DNA of 64,000 bases from Flavobacterium jumunjinense (lineage in GTDB: Bacteria > Bacteroidota > Bacteroidia > Flavobacteriales > Flavobacteriaceae), in contig NZ_CP091285.1 in assembly GCF_021650975.2 (NCBI RefSeq), positions 62,001 to 126,000 of the forward strand. The letters are read 5' to 3'. Made by a program: the position numbers and the translations under genes. Of the stretch, positions 44,341 to 54,875 are shown in pieces. Every line of letters starts with the position of its first letter. Position 1 is the first letter of the stretch. The notes under the pieces were generated by a model. That model searched no databases, was not told where the DNA came from, and worked only from the letters and a program-made list of their open reading frames with translations.

Positions 44341-45556
44341 ATGAAAGTAAGACAAAACGCTACCTATACTAAAAACTCATTTCTCTATAGCTTTTCTTTA
44401 TTTTTTTGACAGAGCGGCCTTTTACGGCTTTAGAGCTATAATTGTTCTACACTTATTAGAAAATCTCACTTTAGACTTAACACGTGGAAAAATATCTGAA
44501 TACTTAGGTGTTTTTTCGATAGCACTTCTATTCTCCAAATTTATTGGTGCATGTATTGGTGATTTAGCAATTGGAAATAGGAAAGCTACTATAGTTGGTG
44601 CATTCCTTCAAGCAAGTGGTGTCTTATTTTTCTGGAATGATTCTTTATACTCAATACTAATTGGTGCTATTTTAATATTAACTGGTGGTGGTTTATATTC
44701 CGCAAATTTGACAGCCAGTTTTGGTAAAGAATACGCCAACAAACTATCCAAAATAGACAGTGCTTTTACTTTTTTATATATCCTTACAAATCTAGGAGCA
44801 TTTACAGGCATATTAACCCTTAGCTATATATCAGAAATAAATTTTAAATATGCTTTAGCCCTAACTTCAATACTCTTTTTTTTAACTGGTTTTCTTTCGC
44901 TAGTTACTTCCGATAGAAAAACATCTGATTTTAAAAACAATACTTTTCAACTAGCAAAAAACACATTAATCATTATTGTCTCTTCAATACTAATGGGTGC
45001 TTTTTGGTTTATATATGAATTAAATCAAGTTAATTTTCAAACTGAAATACAACATTTAATAGATAGAGACATCTCCAACTTCATAAACCCTTACAGCTAC
45101 AGTTCTGTTATTCTTGTTGCTCTCTGTATTGTATTAATTTTCTTGTGGCATTTTGTCTATGTAAGACAAATCATAAAAATAGCATTAGGTTTTATTCTAA
45201 CAGCAATAGGTATCGGTCTGTGTTTTTACTTGCCAGAAATAGCTAATGAAAGTAAAATATACTTAATACTTATCAACTTCATACTCGTTAGTTTAGGCGA
45301 GGCATTAATAGCTCCGACGGTAAATGCTTTAATAACAAAATATACCAATCCTAACTATTTAGCTATAGTGTTTAGTATTATTTACCTTCCTTCCTATTTT
45401 ATTTCAAAAGCATATGAATACCTGAGCAACAACTCAACTATACCAAAAGACATCGATTTGAAAATTGGTTTTACGAGTGCTGTGATAATTACACTCCTTT
45501 TATGTATTTCCATCATAAATATTTTCATTAAAAAAAGAAAAAATGAGCAATTATAA
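44341..45556 (+). pseudogene. POT/MFS peptide transporter with a poly-T frameshift (about 404 aa if intact)
   Basis: The ATG at 44341 gives MKVRQNATYTKNSFLYSFSLFF and then TGA. Removing one T from the seven at 44401-44407 restores FDRAAFYGFRAIIVLHLLEN, the proton-coupled oligopeptide transporter signature (E/D-R-x-x-F/Y-Y-G). It then stays open for some 380 codons with about ten hydrophobic helices (LLFSKFIGACIGDL, LILTGGGLYSANL, SYISEINFKYALALT). Either a real frameshift, phase variation or a base-calling error. It is shorter than typical POT proteins but co-linear. Confidence 0.8.
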
Positions 45557-45696
45557 AGCTTTCGAAAAGTGGCAGAAGTTGAGTCTTTATTTTAAAAGTT
45601 TACTATTTCAAACAATCTAAAAATACTGTCAGTTCCAATTATTCAGAAAATAATTTAAAAAACGCTTAGATAGTTACCATACTTATCTTAATCAAT

Positions 45697-45729
45697 AAAA
45701 AAATCTCAAGTGCAAACTTGAGATTTTTA
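45697..45729. terminator. Bidirectional terminator
   Basis: Stem AAAATCTCAAGT/ACTTGAGATTTT around GCAA with A- and T-runs, between the convergent POT and APC genes. Confidence 0.9.
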
Positions 45730-45752
45730 ATAGGTAAATTACTTATACAAAA

Positions 45753-47516
45753 TTAAATAATTAATCGTACGCCTCCCAATTGTTCAATTTTATATGGAAA
45801 TTTTTCTGTAGGTGAACCAATAAACATAAAGTTGACAGGTATATTCCATTTTACTGAAAGCTCTTGAATTAACTTTGGAGTAAACGTTCCTTCTAAAATG
45901 ATTAGTTCGATATCGATTTCTGGATATTCTCTATCTAAGAAATCAATTTCTTGTTCTAAGTTTGGCGGTCCTAATTTTCCTTTTTCCAAAACAGTAACAA
46001 TCTTAATTTTTTTAGTATGCTCATTACGCTCAATATAGAGCATTACCTTGTTTAAGGTAGCAATATTATCACCTTTAGTAAAGAACACAAATTCTTGTTG
46101 GTTTATCTTATTTAAAATTTGTTTTATTTTCCTATCAATAACTACAGAAAACTTTCGAATAGGATCAAAAAAAGCATCTAATATTTTTAAAACTACTTTT
46201 AATAATATCGTTCGATTTAGCATTACCGCAATAAATAGAATTGTAGGCACAAAATAATAAGAGAAAACTTCTAAATTACTTGGTAAATCTGGTTTTGGTG
46301 GCATAACAACATTACCAATCAAAGCAACTATAACTGCAAAAATAGCTATAATAACAGCAATCCATGATGCTTTTTCAGGTCTTGGCAAACTATTTCTTTT
46401 TATTTTTAATAAAATATTTCCAATACCAAACAAAGCCATTACTGATAAAAATGAGATCGTATAAACACCCGCTAATAAACGCACGTCTCCATTTGTAATC
46501 AATAATACGGAAACAGAAAGTAGCAAAAACATGATTACGATTCTATAAGAACTCCCTTTTTTGTTTTTCTTCAAGAAAAATGGAGGTAAAATTCTGTCCA
46601 AAGTCATCCGTTCTAATAAACCTGTAACACCTACAAAGCTCGTTAAAACAGCACCGCTTAACACTAAAAAGGCATCGATAGCAATTAATGACGCAATCCA
46701 ATACCCACCAACATGTTCACCCATTTGAATTAATAACGTGTTTTGATAGGCTTCACTTTGCAGAACTGGAATAGCAAATAAAGCCAATGCAAAAACAGCC
46801 ATTAAAGGATTAACAATACTTACAATGTACCACATGTTGCGTAAAGTCTTTGGAAAAACACCACTTTCTTGTTCTTCAACAAAATTAGCAGAACTTTCAA
46901 AACCAGAAACACCCAACATTGAAGCGGCAAAACCTAAAAAAATAGCCGATGATATACTTCCTCCAGTGGTAGGGAAATGCCAATTTTCAAAAAAAGTCCC
47001 AACACCATTAAGAAGTAAAAAATAAATAATGAACACACTCAAAACAACTAATGAAACTAAATGAAAAACAAAAATTCCAATAGCTACTTTCGCTGATTCG
47101 GTTATTCCAATTATTGCTAATAAAGCAAAAACACATAAAAGTGCAATCGTTACTGGAATTACTGGTAAAACAGGAATCAAATGATGCAAATAATGTATTC
47201 CTTCATTGGCAGAAATAACAGCAGTTGCCATATAGGATAATAAAGTTAAAGTAGCAGCTAAGGAAGCCGTTCCTTTACTTGTTGTATTTAAAAGTGCATT
47301 ATACGCACCTCCATTTAAAGGTAATGCACCAACCACTTCACCATATATTTTTCGAAAAAGAAATAATACGAGAGAAACAATTAGTAACGTTATCCAAGCA
47401 TATTGTCCTGCAAAAGCAATAGCTAAAGCTGAAACATATAATACAGAAGAACTAATATCATTACCACAAATAGCAGTTGATGCTAATTGATTTAATTTTT
47501 TATGAGGAGCATTCAT
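45753..47516 (-). CDS. APC-superfamily amino-acid permease with C-terminal soluble domain (587 aa)
   Basis: About twelve membrane helices, starting STAICGNDISSSVLYVSALAI and including YGEVVGALPLNGGAYNALLN and GVSGFESSANFVEEQ, as in APC-family transporters. The last 130 residues are a cytosolic domain (NQQEFVFFTKGDNIATLNKVML, KIKIVTVLEKGK) resembling universal-stress-like C-terminal domains of such permeases. Substrate not determinable. Monocistronic. Confidence 0.88.
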   Translation of the reverse strand: MNAPHKKLNQLASTAICGNDISSSVLYVSALAIAFAGQYAWITLLIVSLVLFLFRKIYGEVVGALPLNGGAYNALLNTTSKGTASLAATLTLLSYMATAVISANEGIHYLHHLIPVLPVIPVTIALLCVFALLAIIGITESAKVAIGIFVFHLVSLVVLSVFIIYFLLLNGVGTFFENWHFPTTGGSISSAIFLGFAASMLGVSGFESSANFVEEQESGVFPKTLRNMWYIVSIVNPLMAVFALALFAIPVLQSEAYQNTLLIQMGEHVGGYWIASLIAIDAFLVLSGAVLTSFVGVTGLLERMTLDRILPPFFLKKNKKGSSYRIVIMFLLLSVSVLLITNGDVRLLAGVYTISFLSVMALFGIGNILLKIKRNSLPRPEKASWIAVIIAIFAVIVALIGNVVMPPKPDLPSNLEVFSYYFVPTILFIAVMLNRTILLKVVLKILDAFFDPIRKFSVVIDRKIKQILNKINQQEFVFFTKGDNIATLNKVMLYIERNEHTKKIKIVTVLEKGKLGPPNLEQEIDFLDREYPEIDIELIILEGTFTPKLIQELSVKWNIPVNFMFIGSPTEKFPYKIEQLGGVRLII

Positions 47517-47746
47517 TTATTTATTTTTATTTTTAATGCACATCAAATTTACTGATTTTTAAATGAATAAGTATAAAAAACAGTAGTATATATATTCGAC
47601 GACGATAAAAAAATCGAACCAAAAAAACACCCGATTTAATCCACTTTCTATTAATTAGTGTTCGTATGATTAAGTCTTCAAAAATCACTATTAAAAACAG
47701 TAAATCAATCCGTTAGAAGCCTACAAAACAAGTCTGTTTTGGTTAT

Positions 47747-47935
47747 TTCATGCCTACTTATGAGCTTCGGACAGCTGAAAATGGTCTACGGACAACTGAA
47801 AATGGTCTTCTGAACGCTTCATAATAGCTTCTAACAACTACACACATACTTCTAAATCTTGAAAATTGTTTGCGGAAAATGGAATAATACCTTCTAAGTC
47901 CGTTTTTAAGTCTTCTGACAGCTAAAAAAGCACTT
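47747..47935. repeat. Degenerate tandem array with 21-bp period (about nine units)
   Basis: From 47747, units of exactly 21 bp follow each other. Two are near-identical (47768-47788 and 47789-47809, both with CTGAAAATGGTCT); the rest are diverged but keep CTT at the end and CTn/CGG at the start. Stops occur in all frames, so it is noncoding. It fills most of the 560-bp gene-free gap 47517-48077; the rest is AT-rich. Confidence 0.75.
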
Positions 47936-48077
47936 TTGACTTATTCTTGAGTATTTTTGTTATGAAAATGGCACTAAGAAACTAGATTATTCAAAACTCT
48001 CATTTACTGTAGATTCAATTAAATCAAATTTTCGATTATTTAAAACTACGCTATTAGATACCTGCAATGGTACTTTG

Positions 48078-48611
48078 TTATTTATTTATTAACGCTCTAA
48101 GTTTATCATCTTCTTCAACACTAAACTCTTTTGTTCTCGTACATCTATTAGTCCAATATCCTTTATTATTTTCAGGTTTTAGATTCGCTTTATCAAAAAC
48201 AGGATAAAAATAACATTGATTAGACAAATAAACTTGATATTCTTTCCCAATTTCAAAACCTAGATAACCACAAGATGCAGAAAGTCGGCTAGTATAGACC
48301 GTAATATTTTTTGAAAGTTTTTTCCCTTTATAAGCATAAAGTATCTGCATTTCTATTTTAATAACCCAATCTTTTTCCAAATATTCCAATCTGTCTTTAT
48401 CCGAATCATACTTAGATGTTATCTTTTTTAATCCGTTTTTATTCAAAGTACTTGAAAAAGTTACAAACTCTTTTTTAATTACTTTAGCATGAACTATTAC
48501 ATCTGTTAACAAATAATCTTCTTTAATATCATCAGTCCTATCACATTTACATGCGAAAACGAAATGATTACTTAGAACAAATAGAAACAGTAAAAAAGCA
48601 ATTTTCTTCAT
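48078..48611 (-). CDS. Secreted TIMP/NTR-like OB-fold protein (177 aa)
   Basis: The signal peptide ends at FVFA and the mature protein begins CKCDRTDDI, a C-x-C start typical of netrin/TIMP-like domains. VIVHAKVIKKEF, IEMQILYAYKGK, SASCGYLGFEIGKEYQVYLS and YWTNRCTRTKEFS follow, with several paired Cys. Such bacterial NTR-like proteins are exported and of unknown partner. Monocistronic. Confidence 0.75.
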   Translation of the reverse strand: MKKIAFLLFLFVLSNHFVFACKCDRTDDIKEDYLLTDVIVHAKVIKKEFVTFSSTLNKNGLKKITSKYDSDKDRLEYLEKDWVIKIEMQILYAYKGKKLSKNITVYTSRLSASCGYLGFEIGKEYQVYLSNQCYFYPVFDKANLKPENNKGYWTNRCTRTKEFSVEEDDKLRALINK

Positions 48612-48756
48612 TTTGAAACCTTTAATTAAGCGACTCTTTTTAACAAATACTGAATAACCTTATACAATGACATCTTCTTTCTCAAATTTTGAAGATTTAA
48701 ACAAAAAGAAAGCAACCTCTAAGTTTATAAAAATTTCAAGTTTACTAAAACATTTA

Positions 48757-49675
48757 TCATAAAATTCCCATTTCCTTCTTAATAAAGTAAAAATTAATTT
48801 TACTTTTAATTTTTTCATTAGCCCTTTTATTAGTCATTTCTAATTTATAAATAATCAAATCTTCTTGTTGCCAAATTTTATTTATTAATTCAAACTTTTC
48901 TATTCTGTTAACGAATCCATTGCGGTAATTAATTTCATATTTTTCCTTACTCTCTATTTTTTCTTCAACATAAACATACTCGATTTCACTAATATTCCCT
49001 ATAGAATCATAAGTTATAAAACTCTCTACTGTTGATTCCTCTTCCTTGTTAAAAGCTAAAGAATAGGCTAAACCATATTTATTATATTTCTTTTTAATTA
49101 TATCTACACGAGGCTCATTCATATAAATAGAATCGTGGCGTATACTAGTTTCAATAATAGTATCATTCGATTTAGAAAAAATAATTCTTTCATTATCTAT
49201 TTCATTAGTATGCCTAAATATTTCATACAGTTCATTATTTCTATAACTATAAGTTATAACTCGTAAGGTATCTAATCCATTTGTCATTATATCAGATTTA
49301 ACATTTCCTTTAGGGTCATAAAAGTACCTTATAGATGTTCCATCATGGCAATAGACATTATCTAGCCGACCTCTTTTGTATGAATAATTATAACTATTTA
49401 AAAAATATTGTTCTTTATAATGCGTCCTCTTCAAAATCTTTGAATGTTTATACTCTAATCTTGAAACAAACCTTACTTGTATTGTGTCATCATTTTTATA
49501 TTTTCCAAAAACTATGTGTTCTATATTATCTCCATTTTTATTAAAAGTAAATTGCTGCTTTAGTTTTTTCTCACATGAATCATCAAGACAATCATATTGA
49601 TTAAAAACAATAGTCTTTTGAGAAAAGAAACATCCAAAAGAGAAAAAAAAACAAAACCGTAAATATATTTCTCAT
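48757..49675 (-). pseudogene. Secreted YD/antigen-like protein with frameshifted signal peptide (about 305 aa if intact)
   Basis: The body (48757-49434 and upstream) is open and consists of repeated Tyr/Asn strands such as DGTSIRYFYDPKGNVKSD and ITYDSIGNISEIEYVY, reminiscent of YD/RHS-like repeats. Its reading frame continues upstream to CFFSQKTIVFNQYDC, which fits a signal-peptide end. The ATG at 49675 gives MRNIFTVLFF in another frame. One T too many in the nine-T tract (49643-49651) separates the two. Either phase-variable, decayed or miscalled. Confidence 0.65.
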
Positions 49676-49770
49676 TCTAATTTTAATATTATGTTGAATT
49701 TTTGAATAAATGAAATTAAAAACAAACAACTACTGAGTAATTAATAATAGAACTTAGGCTAGTAGTAAAA

Positions 49771-49796
49771 ATTTAGGAGGCTTTCACCTCCTAATA
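49771..49796 (-). terminator. Terminator of the PLP enzyme gene
   Basis: Stem TTAGGAGG/CCTCCTAA around CTTTCA with a T-run on the minus strand, just 3' of the stop at 49800. Confidence 0.9.
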
Positions 49797-49799
49797 TAT

Positions 49800-51644
49800 T
49801 TAAATAGCTGCTACAAAATCTAAAAACACCTTTTTGTGACGCTCTAAATCCATATTTGCAGAAAGTGCGACACGAGCAATATAATCTTTATCTCCTTCTT
49901 TTGTAGTTCCTTGTGTAGAAGTAGCAGGAATTGTCCAGTAACATCCTTTCAACTGTCCGTAACTCACGCAATATTTACTTTCATTTGGAATTTCAGTAAT
50001 CATTAGGTTGATTAACTTAAGATTTAATGCTCTTTTATAGGTTTCTCTTTCTTCGTCTGTATTTCCTTTTGTTGGAAGATCTAACGAAAAAACGGAAGGT
50101 GTAAATCCTTCTTCTGCCAATGCTTCTGAAACAAAATTGATTTTTGCCGTTGGTAATACTTCATGAATAAAGTTCACAAACTCACGTGTGTTTTTATAAG
50201 CATCAATAATTCTTTGATTCATTGATGGTAATTGTTTTGCTAATATTTCATATTGAAGAATAGTCGCTTCATTATCGCAAAGTAGTAGATGCTTTTCAAT
50301 TTTTTCCATCAAAGCTTCTGTTTTTTTATTTCCGACACAGTAACCAGCAGTACATTGCCCACCACTTGGAAATTTAGATCCGCTTGCAAATGAAATAGTT
50401 CTAACGGTTGAAAGTATATCTTCTTCGCCTAAAAAGTGTACATTAGGACAAAATGTTTGATCTAAAATAAAAACAGGATCAATTGCTATTTCTCCTTTTG
50501 CTGTTTTACGTTCTTGACTTAAAACATTTTTTAATTGTATCAAATCTGGCACTTCAACTCTTGGATTGGTTGGAATTTCAGCTATGATGTAAGGAATTGC
50601 ATCTTCTTTAGCAATTTTAGCCAAAACTACATCAATGCTTTTCACCATATCATTACCACCATCTACTGGTAAGTCTACCACTTCTACATTCTCTAAACAA
50701 GCAGCTACACGTCTTGCTTGGTCGTTTGTTCCACCATAACAGTTGGGAGGAACAACAAACTTAATTGCTTTTCCTTTATGATTTTCTTGTGCATGGTGAA
50801 TTAACCCCATCATAATTGCATATTGAATTGACAGCCCACTAGATCCAACTAATGCCTTTGTTGGCGCATTAGTAATGGTTTCAATTGAATGTAGCACTTC
50901 CTTTTTGTTAACTGCTACATTGTTTTTATTCGGCTCAATAAAAGTGGCATCAACTAGTAAGTTTAAAGCAGTGAGACAATTTGCAGGTGTCATTGCAATG
51001 GTTTCTCTTCTTCGTACATGTTGAATTTCTGAAACATAACTTTCGTTTTGTTCTCCATTTACTAACAAAACACTTCCAAATTGAGGATGAATAGTGATAA
51101 AAAAGTCAATCATTGCATTAAAACTTACTGCAGAGATATCTTCTTGTTCTGAAACAAAAACAGTACTACCATTAAATTTCTCTACATCATCAGCTTTTTC
51201 AACTTTCTTTAATTCGAACTTATAACCATAAACCAATTTTAACACCTCAGCATCAAAACAATCAGACAATTGACCTGTATAAACGATTTGTGTATTCTTA
51301 TTTTCGAATAGATTTTTTCTTAAAATTGCCAAAATAGGAATCGTTTTAGATGAAAAACTGATTACATTTTCTGGTTTTATATGAAGTAGGTTCGCAATTC
51401 CCCATTCTAGTACACAAGATAAAGGATGACCTAATCGAATATAATCATAAGCAGTAGGTAATTCACTTAATGCAGATGTACTGGAGTTATTGTTTTTAAA
51501 CAAATTATCAAACGCTTCTACGAATTGAGTTTTCGCTAATTTTTCATCATAAATATCTAGTCGATGTGTTGTTATACTTAACCAGTCATTTGGTCTATTT
51601 TCTAATACATCTTTAATATATTTTAACACTTTATTGTCTTCCAT
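49800..51644 (-). CDS. PLP-dependent Cys/Met-metabolism family enzyme (614 aa)
   Basis: The C-terminal 400 residues match trans-sulfuration enzymes (cystathionine gamma-synthase/beta-lyase type): VVPPNCYGGTNDQARR, a PLP-site IAEIPTNPRVEVPDL, VFILDQTFCPNV, and TISFASGSKFPSGGQCTAGYCVGN with the probable Schiff-base Lys. The N-terminal 200 residues are an extension common in flavobacterial homologs. Start at 51644 is favoured by the AAAGGAG ribosome-binding site 9 bp upstream, unusual here. Substrate not fixed. Confidence 0.85.
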   Translation of the reverse strand: MEDNKVLKYIKDVLENRPNDWLSITTHRLDIYDEKLAKTQFVEAFDNLFKNNNSSTSALSELPTAYDYIRLGHPLSCVLEWGIANLLHIKPENVISFSSKTIPILAILRKNLFENKNTQIVYTGQLSDCFDAEVLKLVYGYKFELKKVEKADDVEKFNGSTVFVSEQEDISAVSFNAMIDFFITIHPQFGSVLLVNGEQNESYVSEIQHVRRRETIAMTPANCLTALNLLVDATFIEPNKNNVAVNKKEVLHSIETITNAPTKALVGSSGLSIQYAIMMGLIHHAQENHKGKAIKFVVPPNCYGGTNDQARRVAACLENVEVVDLPVDGGNDMVKSIDVVLAKIAKEDAIPYIIAEIPTNPRVEVPDLIQLKNVLSQERKTAKGEIAIDPVFILDQTFCPNVHFLGEEDILSTVRTISFASGSKFPSGGQCTAGYCVGNKKTEALMEKIEKHLLLCDNEATILQYEILAKQLPSMNQRIIDAYKNTREFVNFIHEVLPTAKINFVSEALAEEGFTPSVFSLDLPTKGNTDEERETYKRALNLKLINLMITEIPNESKYCVSYGQLKGCYWTIPATSTQGTTKEGDKDYIARVALSANMDLERHKKVFLDFVAAI

Positions 51645-51827
51645 TATTTTCTCCTTTAGATAGACCGCAAGATACATTAATTAGATTTATTTTAAAAGCG
51701 TTACAAGACGTTTTGTGGGATTATAACAACTGCTGAATGTATATCATTAGTTTACTATTCGTTCAGATTTAATATCATAATTGATAAATAGAAATCTCAT
51801 TTTAAATTATATTCAAAACACAAAAAA

Positions 51828-53945
51828 CTAATTCAAAACAGGATCACTTTCCTCTTTTTTATTCTTATTCAACATGTTTGGATCTTCTTTGGCAAGTTTA
51901 TTCTTGGTTGGAATTTTATAGTTCAAAGTAAAGCCAAACCTTCTTGTGTCTGATTTGCTTTGAAGTAACAAATCTGTTCCCGATGAACCAAATCCTTGTT
52001 TATTTGTATTCAATATATCATCAAAATTAATAGAAATGGACAATTTATCATTTAAGAATTTCTTAGAAAGTGTAACATCTAGACTATGACTAAATGATTC
52101 TTCTGCTACAAAATAATAGTAATTCCCTTTTGTTGTGCTATAATTATAATTCGTAATAAATTTAATATCTTTTGGTAATACTATTTGAGACATTAGATTA
52201 AAAATCCAAAACCCTTTTGTGTCTAAATCTGGTATTTGATGAATTTGATAACCTGCATATGCATATAGAAAGTTTATTTTATCTGGATTAAAATCAAACT
52301 TCATTGTTTCTTTTAGTCCTTTTGTAAACAACATATAAGGTATTGGTAAACCAACATTAAAGTTATGTATTTTTAGTTCAGGAACATTTATAGATGTATT
52401 AGAAACCACATTACTATTTTCTAACACTCTATTTATTACTTGATTTTTAGCACTACTAATACTATAGCCAATAAAAGCATAATCGAAGGCACTAATTTTC
52501 ATTCCGAAGTTATCAAAAATAGTAGGTTGCAATTGTGGATTTCCTGAATAGTTAACATTAGGATTTTGATAATTGGTATTATTCGGATTCAATGACGATG
52601 TACTTGGTAAATTTATTTTCTTATTGTAATTTACATTGAAATAAATTTGTGGAGCAAAATTATATTGAACACTTGCATTTGGAAAAAAACGGAATTGATT
52701 GAAAGGTGTTAAATCGTTCGTATCTGTTTTTCCTTTTATAGAATAATCTTCAGCTCTTCCTCCAAGAATGAAATCGAAACTCTTATAGGAAGATTGGAAT
52801 TCTAAATAGGTTGCTGCTGTTCTTCTCGTATAATCTAAGTTTGTAGTACCGTCTTGTTTTGTTTCAAACGATAAGTTATCATACAAAGTACCTACACTAA
52901 TTTTCCCTTCATCTAGAATTTTTATTTCTTCTGAGTAATCGGCTTTAAAATTAAAATAATCTTGCACCGATGAATTATCTAATACATTCACATTCATGAA
53001 TCTAGAATCTAAATTAAAATCGTTATTATTTCTAATAAAATTAAACTTAAAATCTAACTTCTTGTCGATTGCATCAAATCGTTTCTGATAGGTTGCTACT
53101 GCATCTTGACGAATGTTTTTGTTCTTACTAAAATCGTTCGTTTGAAAACCTAAACCAGAACCCAACACATAGGAATCATTATTATTGTAATTCACATCAT
53201 AATTAAACAATAATCTATCTCTTTTAAAATCGATTGTCATTGCCGATTTTGCAAAAGTACTTCTACCAATTCTGTCTGCTTCTGTATCTGATAAAATAGT
53301 ATTTGTATTATTTACTCTATTGGTAACAGTAGACCATAGCGCGCTTTCTCTATAGTTTTGACCAACATTTAATTGCCAACCAAAATATTTATTTTTAGAA
53401 CTCAACATCAAACTATTGTTAAAACGCGCTCTAAATTTATCATAATTTGTAAAATTAGCTCCCGAAGAATAGGTTGCGCTCAAATAGCTTTTTGCTCTTC
53501 TACTAGTAATAACATTTATAATAGCTCCACCAGAAGTTGCTGGAAATTCTGCTCCTGGTTGTGTGATAATCTCGACTTTTTCAATACTATTTGCTGGCAT
53601 ACCTTCTAAAAAAGCATTCAAATCGTTAGATGAAATATTCAAAGGTCTTCCGTCTAAAAACACGTCTAATTGTTTTCCTTGATACATCATTCCTGCAACA
53701 TCAGAAACGATTAAACCTGGTAACTTCTTCAGACCTTCTAAAACAGAACCCGAATTTAAATGGGCCTGCGATTCGAAATCAAATATGGTTCTATCTGGTT
53801 TTTGCTCAATAGCTTTTTTCTTTTTTACAAGTACTACCTCATTTAGGTCTACTTCCTTTTCTTTCTCTTTCGTTTCAGTTTGTTGTGCAAACACAACATT
53901 TATTCCTTGAAAAAAGATAACAAACAACACAATTAATTTCTTCAC
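51828..53945 (-). CDS. TonB-dependent receptor / outer-membrane beta-barrel protein (705 aa)
   Basis: A signal peptide (KKLIVLFVIFFQGINVVFAQ; frame starts with GTG at 53945) is followed directly by a plug domain (GSVLEGLKKLPGLIVSDVAG, VFLDGRPLNISSNDL, SGGAIINVITSRRAKS). A long beta-barrel with YNxNY-type Tyr/Asn-rich strands follows. It lacks the N-terminal carboxypeptidase-like domain of the 30.7-kb receptor. A divergent Fes-like esterase lies 100 bp away, so ferric-siderophore uptake is a possible, unproven role. Confidence 0.88.
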   Translation of the reverse strand: MKKLIVLFVIFFQGINVVFAQQTETKEKEKEVDLNEVVLVKKKKAIEQKPDRTIFDFESQAHLNSGSVLEGLKKLPGLIVSDVAGMMYQGKQLDVFLDGRPLNISSNDLNAFLEGMPANSIEKVEIITQPGAEFPATSGGAIINVITSRRAKSYLSATYSSGANFTNYDKFRARFNNSLMLSSKNKYFGWQLNVGQNYRESALWSTVTNRVNNTNTILSDTEADRIGRSTFAKSAMTIDFKRDRLLFNYDVNYNNNDSYVLGSGLGFQTNDFSKNKNIRQDAVATYQKRFDAIDKKLDFKFNFIRNNNDFNLDSRFMNVNVLDNSSVQDYFNFKADYSEEIKILDEGKISVGTLYDNLSFETKQDGTTNLDYTRRTAATYLEFQSSYKSFDFILGGRAEDYSIKGKTDTNDLTPFNQFRFFPNASVQYNFAPQIYFNVNYNKKINLPSTSSLNPNNTNYQNPNVNYSGNPQLQPTIFDNFGMKISAFDYAFIGYSISSAKNQVINRVLENSNVVSNTSINVPELKIHNFNVGLPIPYMLFTKGLKETMKFDFNPDKINFLYAYAGYQIHQIPDLDTKGFWIFNLMSQIVLPKDIKFITNYNYSTTKGNYYYFVAEESFSHSLDVTLSKKFLNDKLSISINFDDILNTNKQGFGSSGTDLLLQSKSDTRRFGFTLNYKIPTKNKLAKEDPNMLNKNKKEESDPVLN

Positions 53946-54047
53946 AGTTACTTTCAGTTTGTTTGTTAGTTGCTAATTTGTAAAAATAGTTACATCCTTA
54001 ACATAGAATTATTGTTTATATTTGAGTCTAACAATTTCAACAACAAA

Positions 54048-54869
54048 ATGAAAAACAAATTCTATTCATTACTAATTCTATTTTTATTATCATTATCCGT
54101 CTTTGGTCAAAACACGAAAAAACCTTTCACAATTGGAGAAACTGTTTCTCTAACTTCTGAAATACTTGCTCAGGAAAGATTAATTAATATTTATTTACCA
54201 GAAGGTTATGAGAAGAATGACTCTATTCCTTATCCTGTAATCTATCTTTTAGACGGTTCTTCTAATGAGGATTTTATACACGTTTGTGGTTTGGTTCAGT
54301 TTTTAAATTTACAATTGAATATGCCAAAAACAATTGTTGTTGGTATTGCAAACATTGACAGAAAACATGATCTTACTTTCCCTACTGAAATTGAAGACTT
54401 AAAGAAAGATTACCCAACTACTGGTGGATCAGAAAAATTCATTTCTTTCATTGAAAAAGAATTACAACCCTACATCATTAAAAATTACAAAGTATCTGAT
54501 AAAAAATATTTACTAGGACAATCATTAGGAGGATTATTAGCCACCGAAATTTTGTTTAAAAAACCAGAATTATTCACTAACTACATTATAATCAGTCCGA
54601 GTTTATGGTGGGACGATCAATCATTATTAAACGAAGCTTCTAAATATTTAGAAAAAATTAAAAAGAGAGTATATGTTTATGTAGCAGTTGGAGAAGAACA
54701 CAAAGTAATGATTAAAGATGCTAAAGCTTTGGCCGCAACATTAAAGAAATTCCCAAAAGCAATAACTACAGATTTTCATTTTTTTCCAAAAGAAAATCAT
54801 GCTACAATTTTGCATAACAGTTTGTATCATGCTTTTTTATTAGAATTTCCATATAAAGAACCAAAATAA
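54048..54869 (+). CDS. Secreted alpha/beta-hydrolase, esterase-D/Fes-like (273 aa)
   Basis: A signal peptide (MKNKFYSLLILFLLSLSVFG) precedes a putative-esterase fold: LTSEILAQERLINIYLPEGY, YPVIYLLDGSSNED, the nucleophile elbow LGQSLGGLLATEIL (Ser), IIISPSLWWDDQSLL (SPSLWW typical of IroE/Fes-type esterases) and the closing FPKENHATILHNSL (His). Start 54048 chosen over 53970 for the signal peptide. Divergent to a TonB receptor; first of a plus-strand run. Confidence 0.85.
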   Translation: MKNKFYSLLILFLLSLSVFGQNTKKPFTIGETVSLTSEILAQERLINIYLPEGYEKNDSIPYPVIYLLDGSSNEDFIHVCGLVQFLNLQLNMPKTIVVGIANIDRKHDLTFPTEIEDLKKDYPTTGGSEKFISFIEKELQPYIIKNYKVSDKKYLLGQSLGGLLATEILFKKPELFTNYIIISPSLWWDDQSLLNEASKYLEKIKKRVYVYVAVGEEHKVMIKDAKALAATLKKFPKAITTDFHFFPKENHATILHNSLYHAFLLEFPYKEPK

Positions 54870-54875
54870 AAAATT

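Noticed and set aside
47747..47935. Possible CRISPR array
   Set aside because: Units are contiguous 21-bp repeats without spacers of constant length, units are diverged, and no cas genes are present.
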